Positions 35,192 through 44,554 of a DNA stretch of 64,000 bases are shown piece after piece. Under the pieces are notes generated by a model that saw nothing but the letters and a program-made list of their open reading frames with translations, ran no database searches and was not told the origin of the DNA. Origin of the DNA: Scopulibacillus daqui (GTDB lineage Bacteria; Bacillota; Bacilli; Bacillales; Sporolactobacillaceae); NCBI RefSeq assembly GCF_016908855.1, contig NZ_JAFBER010000016.1, positions 1 through 64,000 of the forward strand. The letters are read 5' to 3'. The stretch's first letter is position 1. Every line of letters starts with the position of its first letter. Made by a program: the position numbers and the translations under genes.

Positions 35192-35509
35192 TTATTCTTC
35201 GATTGACATCCACGTTTGAGACCATTCTTCAATTTCCTTCAATACAGGGGCAAATGCGAGTCCTTTTTCAGTTAAAGAATACTCTATTCGAACAGGCGTT
35301 TCAGGAAATACCTTCCGTTTAACAATTCCGTGATGTTCTAATTCCTTTAGTCTTTCTGAGAGCACTTTACCGCTGATGGCAATAGAAGACTCAATTGTAC
35401 AAAATCGTTTTGGACCAGAAAGTAATTGATAAATGATCAATGCAGTCCAACGATGGCTGAGTAAGGCGACTGCTTTTTCAAATCTTGGGCATATTGAAGA
35501 TTGTTTCAT
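35192..35509 (-). CDS. HxlR-family regulator
   Basis: A 105-residue HxlR/DUF24 winged helix. The N-terminal cysteine (MKQSSICPRFEKAVALL) is the position used for thiol sensing in YodB/CatR-type members. RWTALIIYQLLSGPKRF, ISGKVLSERLKELEHHGIVKR and VRIEYSLTEKG are typical. ATG 35509 is preferred, 6 bases after GAGGTGG. It is divergent from doxX with a shared regulatory gap, like the CatR/YodB control of catD. It probably senses quinones or diamide (inference). Confidence 0.85.
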   Translation of the reverse strand: MKQSSICPRFEKAVALLSHRWTALIIYQLLSGPKRFCTIESSIAISGKVLSERLKELEHHGIVKRKVFPETPVRIEYSLTEKGLAFAPVLKEIEEWSQTWMSIEE

Positions 35510-35573
35510 TTCCATCCACCTCAATGATATTTTAAAACAAAGACAGTGCCATAACAAATAATAAATTTTATAC

Positions 35574-35618
35574 TTGACAAAAGCAATTAATATTTATAAA
35601 CTAACTTACATAAAGTAA
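35574..35618 (+). promoter_or_regulatory. doxX promoter and TTAC-N5-GTAA operator
   Basis: TTGACA (35574-35579) with TAAACT (35597-35602) at 17-base spacing. TTACATAAAGTAA (35606-35618) sits at the expected transcription start. The same TTAC-N5-GTAA pattern, extended to a common TAACTTACAT, lies upstream of azoR (58773-58785). It is probably the HxlR binding site. Confidence 0.6.
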
Positions 35619-35635
35619 CCAAAGGGGGAAAAGTA

Positions 35636-36055
35636 ATGATAGGAAAAAAGGAAAAAGCAGCTGCACTGATTTTACGCCTGTTTTTAGGATTAACATTTTT
35701 TATACACGGGTTTTCTAAGTTTCAGGGCGGTATTAGTCAGACAGAGAAGTTCTTTGAAAGCTTAGGTTTACCGGGATTCCTCGGTATCGTTACAGCGGTC
35801 ATTGAGCTGGCTGGCGGTATAGCGGTTATTTTGGGACTCGGCACGCGGCTCGTATCTGCTCTGTTTGCTTTACTTATGCTGGGGGCAATTGTAAAAGTTA
35901 AGCTTAATTCAGGTTTTATGGGAGGATATGAATTTGAATTAGCCTTATTCGTCATCTCTGTTTATTTTATTTTTGCCAATCAGTCACTGCCCGCATTGGA
36001 TCGTGTGATTTTTCGGTCAAAAAATGCTGATCAAGATGAAAAAGTTTCAGCTTGA
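35636..36055 (+). CDS. DoxX-family membrane protein (CatD-like)
   Basis: A 139-residue four-span protein. LRLFLGLTFFIHGFSKFQGG and PGFLGIVTAVIELAGGIAVILGLGTR are DoxX signatures. AAAGGGGGAAAAGTA precedes the ATG. Its pairing with a divergent HxlR gene matches the catechol/quinone-responsive catD of B. subtilis, where DoxX proteins contribute to thiol-stress resistance. No catE-type dioxygenase follows here. Confidence 0.82.
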   Translation: MIGKKEKAAALILRLFLGLTFFIHGFSKFQGGISQTEKFFESLGLPGFLGIVTAVIELAGGIAVILGLGTRLVSALFALLMLGAIVKVKLNSGFMGGYEFELALFVISVYFIFANQSLPALDRVIFRSKNADQDEKVSA

Positions 36056-36117
36056 TTTGTACAAAACGAATATTCGCTGACAGTTGTTTCAGGTAAAAAA
36101 CTAAGATGGGAATAGAA

Positions 36118-36146
36118 AGACCGAAGACATCGAATGTCTTCGGTCT
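36118..36146. terminator. Bidirectional terminator between doxX and the AAT permease
   Basis: AGACCGAAGACAT pairs perfectly with ATGTCTTCGGTCT around CGA. It lies between convergent genes. Confidence 0.75.
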
Positions 36147-36177
36147 GATTGTTTAAACGACAAAGATGAGGTTGATT

Positions 36178-37575
36178 TTATGAAAAGGCTTTATCATCTT
36201 CCCGGGAAATTTCTGCATCTGACGGTATACGTTTGCCTATTCCAAAAGCGTAATAACTTATTGTAACAAGACCGAGGAAACATATTCCTGCAATAAGCGA
36301 TATGCGTGTATCATCATTAAACCACATACCGATTAATACCATTATTAAGAAAGCGATGGTCAAGTAGTTTGTTATAGGTGCAAAGGGCATTCTAAACGGA
36401 TGGTTGTCCAGCTCAGTGCCTTTTATTTTTCGGAAGCGAATATGGCTGATAAGAATAACAAACCATGGAACCATTCCAGGAAGAACACTTGCGCTGTATA
36501 CATATACAAATAAATTATCTGGAGCTGTATAGCTTAGAATAACACCAATGGCTAAACCAACCAGTACACCTATTGTACCGAGCAATGGGACGCCATTATG
36601 AGACAGTTTCGTAAAGATCTTAGGCGCCTGGCCATTCATTCCCAGTGTATAAAGCATACGGCCCGCACTGTAAATGCCGCTGTTGCATCCAGACATTGCA
36701 GCAGTAATGACAACGAAGTTAATTATTCCCGCTGCAGCCGTTATACCAACTTTCGCAAAAGTTGCGACAAAAGGACTGCCGATGGCACCCAATTGATCCC
36801 AAGGGTAAACCGTTACAATAATAAAAATGGCTCCGATATAAAAGATTAAAATGCGCCAAATGATGCCTTGAATGGCTTTAGTCAATGTTTTTTGCGGATC
36901 TTTTGCCTCACCGGCTGTTATCCCAATGAGTTCGACACCTTGATAAGATGCAACAACTAATGACAAAGCAAAGAAGAACCCTGACCATCCGCCTGTAAAG
37001 AAGCCCCCGTTCTTCCATAAGTTTGATAACCCGATGGCATGTCCGCCATTCCCGAACCCGAAGAAAATAAGGCCTAAGCCAGCGACAATCATCAATATAA
37101 TTGTAATGATTTTAACCATCGCAAACCAAAATTCAAATTCGCCAAATGATTTAACCGAAATCAAGTTGGCTGCCCCAAGAATAATCATGGCGATGATTCC
37201 CGGTATCCATGCCGGCAAATCCGGGAACCAGTATTGCATATACGTTCCAACGGCAATAATTTCCGACATACCTACAATAACCCACTGGAACCAGTTGCTC
37301 CAAGCGGTTAAATAGCCTGTCAAAGGATGGATATAGTTGTGGCCAAAGGTCGCAAATGAACCTGTGCTAGGTTCTAAATACAACATTTCTCCCATTGCCC
37401 GCATGATTAAAAATATAAATATTCCTGAAACCGCATAAGCCAGCATGACAGATGGACCTGTCCATTGAATGGTGCTGGTAGATCCCATAAATAATCCAAC
37501 ACCAATCGTGCCGCCCAAAGCAATCATCTGAATATGACGGCTTTTCAAACCCCTATTTAACTCTTTATTTGTCAT
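36178..37575 (-). CDS. AAT-family amino acid permease (YbxG/YdgF-like)
   Basis: A 465-residue transporter of 12 spans. [57 protein letters not shown] and [18 protein letters not shown] place it in the amino acid transporter (AAT) group, nearer to YbxG, YdgF and YtnA than to LysP. The substrate is uncertain, perhaps serine or alanine. ATG 37575 follows AGGAGGAGACGCA; an in-frame ATG at 37611 lies upstream of this site. Confidence 0.82.
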   Translation of the reverse strand: MTNKELNRGLKSRHIQMIALGGTIGVGLFMGSTSTIQWTGPSVMLAYAVSGIFIFLIMRAMGEMLYLEPSTGSFATFGHNYIHPLTGYLTAWSNWFQWVIVGMSEIIAVGTYMQYWFPDLPAWIPGIIAMIILGAANLISVKSFGEFEFWFAMVKIITIILMIVAGLGLIFFGFGNGGHAIGLSNLWKNGGFFTGGWSGFFFALSLVVASYQGVELIGITAGEAKDPQKTLTKAIQGIIWRILIFYIGAIFIIVTVYPWDQLGAIGSPFVATFAKVGITAAAGIINFVVITAAMSGCNSGIYSAGRMLYTLGMNGQAPKIFTKLSHNGVPLLGTIGVLVGLAIGVILSYTAPDNLFVYVYSASVLPGMVPWFVILISHIRFRKIKGTELDNHPFRMPFAPITNYLTIAFLIMVLIGMWFNDDTRISLIAGICFLGLVTISYYAFGIGKRIPSDAEISREDDKAFS

Positions 37576-37882
37576 TGCGTCTCCTCCTACCATTAATTGC
37601 CGGAATTTCAAATATCAGCTCTCTCTTATAAAAGGGTATTCAATCTAAATGGAAATTCATTTGAGTTCAATAATTCAGTCGTTTTAAAATTCAGATGATT
37701 TGACTCATTTTTTATTATATCATGACGAACATTGACGAGAAAGAAAAGATACGCGGATCATGGCTGTTAATTTTTTTCATTTTATCGAATGAACAGCTTG
37801 TCTATTTTAAAATTATTGTTAAGAAAAACTAAGGTGTATAATATAGATAAGAGCAATGAAGATTTGATAATGGGTGATCAAA
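37576..37882. other. Divergent promoter region between the permease and dinB
   Basis: AT-rich. TATAAT at 37837-37842 with TTGTTA at 37816-37821 (15-base gap) could be the dinB promoter. No LexA box was seen. The leftward permease promoter was not assigned. Confidence 0.35.
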
Positions 37883-39112
37883 ATGGATACCGCCAAAAAA
37901 CGCGCTCGCATTATCTTTCATATTGATATGAACAGCTTCTATGCTTCAGTTGAAACGGCTCATGATCCGGAATTAAGAGGAAAACCGTTGGCCATAGCAG
38001 GTAAGGTTGAGGACCGCCGCGGGATTGTCGTAACAAGCAGTTATGAGGCGCGGGCCCAAGGCGTAAGGACAACGATGCCTGTTTGGGAAGCGAAGCGGCA
38101 TTGTCCTGAATTGATCGTTAAAACGCCGAATTTTCCGCTTTATAGGGCAACTTCACAGCGGTTATTTCAGCTTTTGCGGAGTTATACGCCTCTCGTTCAA
38201 AAAGTATCTATTGATGAAGGCTATATGGATGTAACCGAGGTTGCGTCTGATATTCATCCGGTTCAATTAGCAAAATCAATTCAACAAAAAGTATTAGATA
38301 CATTAAAAGTGCCATCAAGTATTGGGATAGCCCCGAATAAGTTTTTGGCAAAAATGGCCTCCGATATGAAAAAGCCATTGGGCATTACTGTTCTTAGAAA
38401 ACGGGACATTCAATCAAAATTATGGCCGCTTGCGGTTGGAGAGATGCATGGCGTTGGTTCTAAAACAGAGGAAAAGTTAAAGAGAATCGGCATTCATACA
38501 ATAGGCGATCTTGCCAAAAGCGATAAAGCGTATATAGCGGAGCGTTTTGGTTTGTACGGAGAAAAGTTATATGAAAGAGCCAACGGCATTGATCATCGAA
38601 TGGTTGACCCTGAGGCAGAAGAAACTTTTAAAAGTATCAGTCAATCGACGACCTTATCTGATGATACAACATCTGTGGCAGTTGTTCGGAAAACATTAAT
38701 GATGCTGGCGGAAAAAATAGAAGGAAGACTAAGAAAGAAAAAGGTATCCGCTTATCAAATCACTTTATCGATCCGGTATCACGACTGGAAAAATATCAGC
38801 CGAGGGCATACCGTTAAACAGCCGATACAGACCAAAGATGATATAATGGGTCATATTATGCCGATTTTTCATGAACATTGGGACGGCCGGCCGATCCGGC
38901 TATTAGGCATTACCGTTCAATCGTTCGAAGAACTTGGCCATGCCAGCAAACAATTGGATTTATTTTCTTATCAAAGCGATTTGAAGGATGAGCCGCTTAT
39001 TCAGGCGATTAATCAAATAGAATCGAAATTCGGAGAAGGTATGATAGGTTCTGCTGCAAATTATAAAAACGCTCATAGGTCAAGAAAAAAGGACGCCGGG
39101 CATGATCATTGA
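37883..39112 (+). CDS. dinB: DNA polymerase IV (PolY1)
   Basis: A 409-residue Y-family polymerase for translesion synthesis. The catalytic carboxylates lie in HIDMNSFYASVE and VSIDEGYMDV; the steric and finger residues SSYEARAQGV follow. The little-finger domain ends in a beta-clamp-type peptide, KQLDLFSY. ATG 37883 is preferred over the in-frame GTG at 37874, since GGGTGAT would serve as its ribosome site. Its position corresponds to yqjH of B. subtilis. A second Y-family enzyme lies at 51141. Confidence 0.92.
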   Translation: MDTAKKRARIIFHIDMNSFYASVETAHDPELRGKPLAIAGKVEDRRGIVVTSSYEARAQGVRTTMPVWEAKRHCPELIVKTPNFPLYRATSQRLFQLLRSYTPLVQKVSIDEGYMDVTEVASDIHPVQLAKSIQQKVLDTLKVPSSIGIAPNKFLAKMASDMKKPLGITVLRKRDIQSKLWPLAVGEMHGVGSKTEEKLKRIGIHTIGDLAKSDKAYIAERFGLYGEKLYERANGIDHRMVDPEAEETFKSISQSTTLSDDTTSVAVVRKTLMMLAEKIEGRLRKKKVSAYQITLSIRYHDWKNISRGHTVKQPIQTKDDIMGHIMPIFHEHWDGRPIRLLGITVQSFEELGHASKQLDLFSYQSDLKDEPLIQAINQIESKFGEGMIGSAANYKNAHRSRKKDAGHDH

Positions 39113-39131
39113 CTCATGCCCATGAATCGTT

Positions 39132-40049
39132 TTAGCGCAGAATAGAAGAGGCCATGCGAACATAAGTATGCCTTCTGCCGCGGATGGCGATTGAATAGGC
39201 CATAATATTTTCGGGGACAGCAATCCCGGTATAGCCGGCGTCGCCAATATGATGGATGTCAGCGCCGATTGATTTATTATTGAGCGCTATTTGTCGGAGG
39301 GTGCTTTCGTCTGCCCCTTCTTGACTTGTCCCTATGGCGGACATAGCGAGGCAGCCTTCTTTTTTTATAGCTTTGACCCAACTGAGCGCAACGTCATTCG
39401 TCACTCCCGGCAGCGTACCCGGGGAAGGGATTAAGACGACATCTGCACCTGCTTCCGCAAACGCCTTTATTGTTTCTTGCGAAAGGATATGTGATCCTGC
39501 CTCTCCTATAATGCCGGCTCCGTGCATTTTGCCGGCGATAATGAAACAATCATCGCCAAGCACCGTTTTCGCGGCTTGAACCGCCTCGATAATCTCATGG
39601 TTAGTGACGCCTGTTTTCGGGTTGCCTGTTAAACAGATAAAATCAAAACCTAATTCTTTCACGGCTTTAAATGTCTCTTTCGAAGCCATACGCCCTTTCG
39701 GCAGAGGGCTTAACTCTTCGGCGGCTTTTGCCTTCGGATCAACGGGTTCAAGGTTAACGCCAATCGGACGCCCAGTCAGCTTTTTCGCTTCTCCGATAAG
39801 ATTCTCCGGGTCAATCGCTTCCCATCCAATGATTTGCGGCTTGAAGACATCAAACAGGTTAAATAATATTAAATCTGTGCCGAAAGCCGCCGCCAATTCG
39901 ATATTAGTGACTTCTCTGTATAGCGGGGCAGCGGTCGGAATGGCCTCAGAAACAATAACTCTGCCTTCCGAAGCCGCGATGGCCTGCTTTAATTGCTGTC
40001 CGTTCATGGCTTTAAGATCTGAAGCATAACAGCTTATGAGTCTTTTCAT
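39132..40049 (-). CDS. Uncharacterised TIM-barrel-like protein next to a PTS gene
   Basis: A 305-residue soluble protein. Strand-like segments ending in Asp/Glu/Gly alternate with helices: GTDLILFNLFD, PIGVNLEPVD, GFDFICLTGNP, DDCFIIAGKMHGAG, GADVVLIPSPGTLPGV and GADIHHIGDAGYTGI. This pattern suggests a phosphate-binding TIM barrel. It lies 56 bases after the EIICBA gene with a good AGGAGG site. I recall similar proteins (DUF7916-type) beside PTS genes, but the reaction is unknown. A role in metabolism of the imported sugar phosphate is inferred. Confidence 0.65.
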   Translation of the reverse strand: MKRLISCYASDLKAMNGQQLKQAIAASEGRVIVSEAIPTAAPLYREVTNIELAAAFGTDLILFNLFDVFKPQIIGWEAIDPENLIGEAKKLTGRPIGVNLEPVDPKAKAAEELSPLPKGRMASKETFKAVKELGFDFICLTGNPKTGVTNHEIIEAVQAAKTVLGDDCFIIAGKMHGAGIIGEAGSHILSQETIKAFAEAGADVVLIPSPGTLPGVTNDVALSWVKAIKKEGCLAMSAIGTSQEGADESTLRQIALNNKSIGADIHHIGDAGYTGIAVPENIMAYSIAIRGRRHTYVRMASSILR

Positions 40050-40105
40050 GAATTCTGCCTCCTGAAATGGGGAGTCCCCTTACTGATAAGAGAACTCCTT
40101 TCTTG

Positions 40106-42061
40106 TTATTTAATCGTTATAATGCCTTTTGTTCCTTTAGTCATTTTTCCGGTTTTATGAAGCTCAATGGACTCATTTTCTTTTAAGTTCGTAAAAACAA
40201 CCGGTGTGACAGCTGACAGCGCATGTTCTTTTATCAAGTTAAGATCCATTTTTATGAGGATATCCCCTTGTTTTATTTCAGTATTTTCTTCTGCTAACAC
40301 CTCAAAGCCTTCGCCTTTTAAATCAACGGTATCCAGTCCAAGATGAATTAAGATTTCATAACCCTGTTTCGACTTGATGCTGATAGCGTGTTTGGTTGGG
40401 AAGATGTTAATGACTTCACCATCGACAGGCGAGATCAGCGTTCCTTCGGTTGGTTCAATGGCAAACCCGTCGCCCATCATTTTTCTTGAGAAGACCTCAT
40501 CTTTCACTTCAGCTATGGGCAATAAGGTGCCATCTAATGGCATCATAAAGTCATCCGCAGTTAACGGATCACGGCGGCCATTTTCAAGTTCGGGTTCCGG
40601 AATGACTCCGGCTGGCGGTACAAATGACTGGTCTGATTGGATGATTTCCCTCATAGCGTCAGCCACAAATTCAACTTTAGTACCGACGATGACCTGGATG
40701 TTTCTTTTGCCCATTTTCATCACACCGCTTGCACCGTGTTTCTTTAACGCGCTTTCGTTTATTTTGCTCATGTCTTTTAGGACTAAGCGCAGGCGGGTAG
40801 CGCAATGATCAAGTGAATCAATATTGTCTTTGCCTCCGAGATCTTGCAAATAATGATAGGCAGCTTGTGTATATTTATCGTTTAATAGTTTTTCCTTAAC
40901 AGCAGGAGATGAAACCTGTTGATCAAATAACCAGGAAGTATCGCCGGGGCCGTTTTTGCCGTCATCGTCACGTCCAGGCGTCTTTAAGTTAAATCGTTTT
41001 ATAGCAAAATAAAAGACGGCAAAATAAATGAAGAAATAAACAACGCCTTGTAAGAGCAGCAGCAACGGATGCTGTGCTTTAGTGAAGTTTAAGAGATAGT
41101 CAATCGCGCCGGCAGAAAAACCGTATGAATCATGGACGCCCAATAAATTGGCGGCAATCAGTGAAGAGCCTGTCAGCAAGGCGTGAATCACGTATAGAAA
41201 AGGGGCCAGAAACATAAATGAAAACTCGATCGGCTCAGTCACCCCGGTCAGAAAAGAGGTGAAGGCAATGCCGAAAAAGAATCCGGCCAGCATTTTCCTT
41301 CGATGTTTGTGTGCGGCGGCATACATGGCAAGACAAGCCCCCGGCAAACCAAACATCATGATCGGGAAAAATCCTGCGGTGAATTTGCCGCCATTTGGAT
41401 CTCCTGCAAAGAATCTTGTTAAATCGCCGTGAACGATATGGCCGGCGGCATCCTTATAAGTGCCGAACTCAAAATAAATAAGAGAATTGACGACATGATG
41501 CAGCCCTGTTGGGATTAACAGACGGTTGAGAAAGCCAAAAGCTCCCAGGCCGATGGCTCCGGAGTCAATGATCCAATTGCCGACAGCTTCAATGGCTTGT
41601 TGTACGGGCGGCCATATTATCCCGAAAATACCGCCTAATATAACCATAGCAATGGAAGTTACTATCGGTACAAAGCGCCTGCCGCCAAAGAAAGCCAGCC
41701 AATCCGGCAGCTGGATTTTGTAAAAGCGATTGTACATTAGACCAGCGAGAATACCGGCTATAATGCCGCCTAAGACAGCTAGATTAATATCTTTATTAAT
41801 AGCGGTAGCCGCGGCTGTCAGGACAAGATATCCAACACCTCCGGCGAGACCGGCTGTACCGCTTTGATCCTTCGAAAAGCCTATCGCCACGCCGATAGAG
41901 AAAATAAGCGGAAGATTATCGAGGATCGCCTGTCCGCCGCCATGTATGAAAGGAATATTAAGCATGTCCTTGTCGCCTAAACGCACTAAAATGGCAGCTG
42001 CAGGCAGAATGGCAATCGGGAGCATTAAAGATTTGCCAATGCGCTGAAGAAAGCTTAACAT
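40106..42061 (-). CDS. PTS EIICBA, N-acetylglucosamine type
   Basis: A 651-residue phosphotransferase permease with all three domains. EIIC spans about 1-365 (IPTGLHHVVNSLIYFEFG and VTEPIEFSFMFLAP, the latter a sugar-site motif). EIIB spans about 390-475, with the phosphorylated cysteine in LDHCATRLRL. EIIA spans about 510-651, with the active histidine in ILIHLGLDTVDL. The order matches NagE/NagP. A cre site lies upstream. The neighbouring gene is an unknown barrel protein rather than nagA or nagB. Confidence 0.88.
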   Translation of the reverse strand: MLSFLQRIGKSLMLPIAILPAAAILVRLGDKDMLNIPFIHGGGQAILDNLPLIFSIGVAIGFSKDQSGTAGLAGGVGYLVLTAAATAINKDINLAVLGGIIAGILAGLMYNRFYKIQLPDWLAFFGGRRFVPIVTSIAMVILGGIFGIIWPPVQQAIEAVGNWIIDSGAIGLGAFGFLNRLLIPTGLHHVVNSLIYFEFGTYKDAAGHIVHGDLTRFFAGDPNGGKFTAGFFPIMMFGLPGACLAMYAAAHKHRRKMLAGFFFGIAFTSFLTGVTEPIEFSFMFLAPFLYVIHALLTGSSLIAANLLGVHDSYGFSAGAIDYLLNFTKAQHPLLLLLQGVVYFFIYFAVFYFAIKRFNLKTPGRDDDGKNGPGDTSWLFDQQVSSPAVKEKLLNDKYTQAAYHYLQDLGGKDNIDSLDHCATRLRLVLKDMSKINESALKKHGASGVMKMGKRNIQVIVGTKVEFVADAMREIIQSDQSFVPPAGVIPEPELENGRRDPLTADDFMMPLDGTLLPIAEVKDEVFSRKMMGDGFAIEPTEGTLISPVDGEVINIFPTKHAISIKSKQGYEILIHLGLDTVDLKGEGFEVLAEENTEIKQGDILIKMDLNLIKEHALSAVTPVVFTNLKENESIELHKTGKMTKGTKGIITIK

Positions 42062-42099
42062 GGTTGAACCTCCCTTTTGATTTCAATGACATAAAATAA

Positions 42100-42113
42100 T
42101 GATAGCGCTTTCT
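42100..42113. promoter_or_regulatory. Catabolite-responsive element (cre) upstream of the PTS gene
   Basis: On the minus strand AGAAAGCGCTATCA agrees with the CcpA consensus TGAAAGCGCTATCA except at the first base. It lies about 40 bases before the EIICBA start, consistent with carbon catabolite control. Confidence 0.75.
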
Positions 42114-42478
42114 TTATTGCCTCTGTATATATGGTAAAAATGGATTGTTTATTTCACCCCCTTAGATTGATAGATAACGGCGTATTTAGGACTTTTATAT
42201 TACATTTTATGTATGGCTTCTCAGTGTAGACGGCCGGCCAATGAAAAATAAAAACGAGTTGTATGACTTTTAAAATAAATATTCCGTTTCGATATTTTAT
42301 ATGATATATCCGGACAATGAAATTTTGTTTTGCTTAAGTTTTTCAGAAGATCAAAAGCTGTCAATATTGTATTGTGTCAATCGCACTATCTTTTTTTCTT
42401 TTTAAAAAGGGAAGGGACAGGATTTTATTAATACGGTGAGATGCTTTATAATTGAATGGGCCATTTAGTTCGATATAT
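42114..42478. other. Intergenic region between the PTS gene and rnz
   Basis: AT-rich, without a credible gene. It must hold the divergent promoters. No riboswitch or strong hairpin was recognised. Confidence 0.35.
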
Positions 42479-42493
42479 AAAGGAATGATACAT

Positions 42494-43411
42494 ATGTACT
42501 TTACCTTTCTGGGCACCGGTGCCGGCGTGCCCGCCAAATTGCGCAATACGGCGTCAATGGTGCTTACGATGCCTGAATATCAAGGCGATGCATGGATGTT
42601 TGATTGCGGCGAAGCGACCCAGCATCAAATTCTTCATACTTCTGTTAAACTATCTAAAATCAAAAAGATTTTTATCACTCATTTGCACGGCGACCATATT
42701 TATGGCTTGCCGGGCGTGTTAGGAAGCCGCTCATTTCAAGGCGGAGATGATCAATTAACTGTATTTGGCCCAAAGGGCATTAAGGATTTTATTGAGATGA
42801 GCCTTTCTATATCATCAACTTATTTAAAATACCCGCTGGAAATCATTGAAATCGATGAGGATGGCGTTATTTATGAGGATAAATATTTTAAAGTATCAGC
42901 AAAAGAACTTGAGCACGGCATCACTTGCTATGGATACCGTATTGAGGAAAAGGATCAGCCGGGGACGCTTTTGGTTGATCGGTTAAAGGCTGAAGGGATC
43001 ATGCCGGGGCCGATTTATAGAGAGTTTAAAGAAAAAGCAGCCGTTACGCTGCCTAATGGGCGAACCTTAAATTCTTCCGACTATATTGGACCAGACAAAA
43101 AAGGCAGGAAAATTGCTGTCTTAGGCGATACGCGAATTTGTCAGGCGGCTGTAGACCTTGCTGAAGGAGTGGATGTGCTTATTCACGAATCGACGTTTTC
43201 TCATGGGATGGAGGAAAAGGCCTACGACTATTTCCATTCAACATCGTCGCAAGCGGCTCAAACAGCGAAGGCGGCAAATGCTGCCGCCTTGATTTTGACC
43301 CATATCAGTTCCCGCTTTCAAGAAGATGATCATTTGCTGCTTGAAGAAGCGCGGGAGATTTTCAGCCCTGTTTATCTAGCTAAAGACTTTTGGACGTATA
43401 AAATAGATTAA
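42494..43411 (+). CDS. rnz: Ribonuclease Z
   Basis: A 305-residue metallo-beta-lactamase nuclease that trims tRNA 3' ends. The N-terminus YFTFLGTGAGVPAKLRN, the zinc site THLHGDHIYGLPG, GDTRICQAAVDLAEG and LILTHISSRF are diagnostic. AAAGGA at 42479-42484 fits ATG 42494; in-frame ATGs at 42452 and 42485 are upstream of or adjacent to it. Position equals yqjK in B. subtilis. Confidence 0.93.
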   Translation: MYFTFLGTGAGVPAKLRNTASMVLTMPEYQGDAWMFDCGEATQHQILHTSVKLSKIKKIFITHLHGDHIYGLPGVLGSRSFQGGDDQLTVFGPKGIKDFIEMSLSISSTYLKYPLEIIEIDEDGVIYEDKYFKVSAKELEHGITCYGYRIEEKDQPGTLLVDRLKAEGIMPGPIYREFKEKAAVTLPNGRTLNSSDYIGPDKKGRKIAVLGDTRICQAAVDLAEGVDVLIHESTFSHGMEEKAYDYFHSTSSQAAQTAKAANAAALILTHISSRFQEDDHLLLEEAREIFSPVYLAKDFWTYKID

Positions 43412-43427
43412 TTTTCTTTTATTAAAG

Positions 43428-43455
43428 GCGAGCGGTTTAATCAAAACCGCCAGCC
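43428..43455. terminator. Hairpin between convergent rnz and namA
   Basis: GCGGTTT (43432-43438) pairs with AAACCGC (43444-43450). It overlaps the namA stop. T-tracts are poor, so efficiency is uncertain. Confidence 0.35.
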
Positions 43456-44463
43456 GCGTTCATATTGCACAGGCGTATCAATCGCCTCTCCCAACTTAAC
43501 GGCCGCCGTTCTCGGCCAGTAGGGATCACGGAGCAGTTCCCTGCCCAAAAAGACTAAATCGGCACGGTTGTTTTTCAGAATTTCTTCTGCCTGGAAAGGA
43601 TCTAATATAAGACCGACGGCCCCTGTTGGAATGCCGGCTTCTTTTTTGATTTGATCTGCATAAGGAACCTGATAGCCAGGGAAGGCATCAATATGGGCTG
43701 GAGCTACAGCGCCTGAACTGCAGTCGACTAAATCTACGCCTTGCTCTTTCATTTTCTTAGCAAAATAAACATGGTCATCCGGTGTATTTCCGCCTTCCAC
43801 AAAGTCATTTGCTGAAACACGGACAAACAATGGTCCCTGCCAGACTTCTTTAACCGCATCAATCACTTCCGATAAGAAGCGGTAACGGTTCTCTCTTGAA
43901 CCGCCGTATTTATCCGTCCGTTTATTGGCGAGCGGTGACAGGAATTCACTAATTAAGTAGCCGTGGGCTCCATGTATTTCAATAACATCAAATCCGGCTT
44001 CTTTGGCTCGGCGGGCGCCTTGCTTAAACGCTTCCACTGTTTCTTTAATGTCTTCAATCGTCATCTCTTCAGGGACTTTCATTTTTTCATTAAATGCTTC
44101 CGGCGACGGCGCGATGATGGGGCCGTCGATTTCCGCTTTACGGCCGGCGTGGGCGATTTGAATCCCGATTTTTCCGCCATGCTCATGGTTAAGGTCTACT
44201 AATTGTTTTAGCCCTTCGATGTGGTCATCGCTCCAAATGCCCAAGTCTTGGTCAGAAATCCTTCCTTGCGGGGTAACGGCGCTTGCTTCGACAATGATCA
44301 GGCCGACTTGGCCGACAGCGCGGCTTGTGTAATGGGTTAAATGCCAATTCGTAACCTTCCCATCCTTATTTGTACAAGAATACATGCACATTGGCGACAT
44401 GACGATGCGGTTTTTTAGCGTCAAATCTTTTATTGTATAAGAAGAGAAGAGCTGCTTTGCCAT
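43441..44463 (-). CDS. namA: NADPH dehydrogenase NamA (old yellow enzyme, YqjM)
   Basis: A 340-residue FMN ene-reductase. [14 protein letters not shown] includes the YqjM-type cysteine near the flavin; [34 protein letters not shown] and [11 protein letters not shown] are family motifs. It reduces alpha,beta-unsaturated carbonyls and nitro-compounds. ATG 44463 follows AAAGGATGTG; an in-frame GTG at 44472 is within that region. It adds to the electrophile-defence genes of this window. Confidence 0.93.
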   Translation of the reverse strand: MAKQLFSSYTIKDLTLKNRIVMSPMCMYSCTNKDGKVTNWHLTHYTSRAVGQVGLIIVEASAVTPQGRISDQDLGIWSDDHIEGLKQLVDLNHEHGGKIGIQIAHAGRKAEIDGPIIAPSPEAFNEKMKVPEEMTIEDIKETVEAFKQGARRAKEAGFDVIEIHGAHGYLISEFLSPLANKRTDKYGGSRENRYRFLSEVIDAVKEVWQGPLFVRVSANDFVEGGNTPDDHVYFAKKMKEQGVDLVDCSSGAVAPAHIDAFPGYQVPYADQIKKEAGIPTGAVGLILDPFQAEEILKNNRADLVFLGRELLRDPYWPRTAAVKLGEAIDTPVQYERGWRF

Positions 44464-44554
44464 TTGTCTCACATCCTTTTGAAAATCTCCAGTGATAATA
44501 TTCTCATGTGCACGCTATTATAGCATATGGTTTTTTTAGGTACATTGAAAATGC

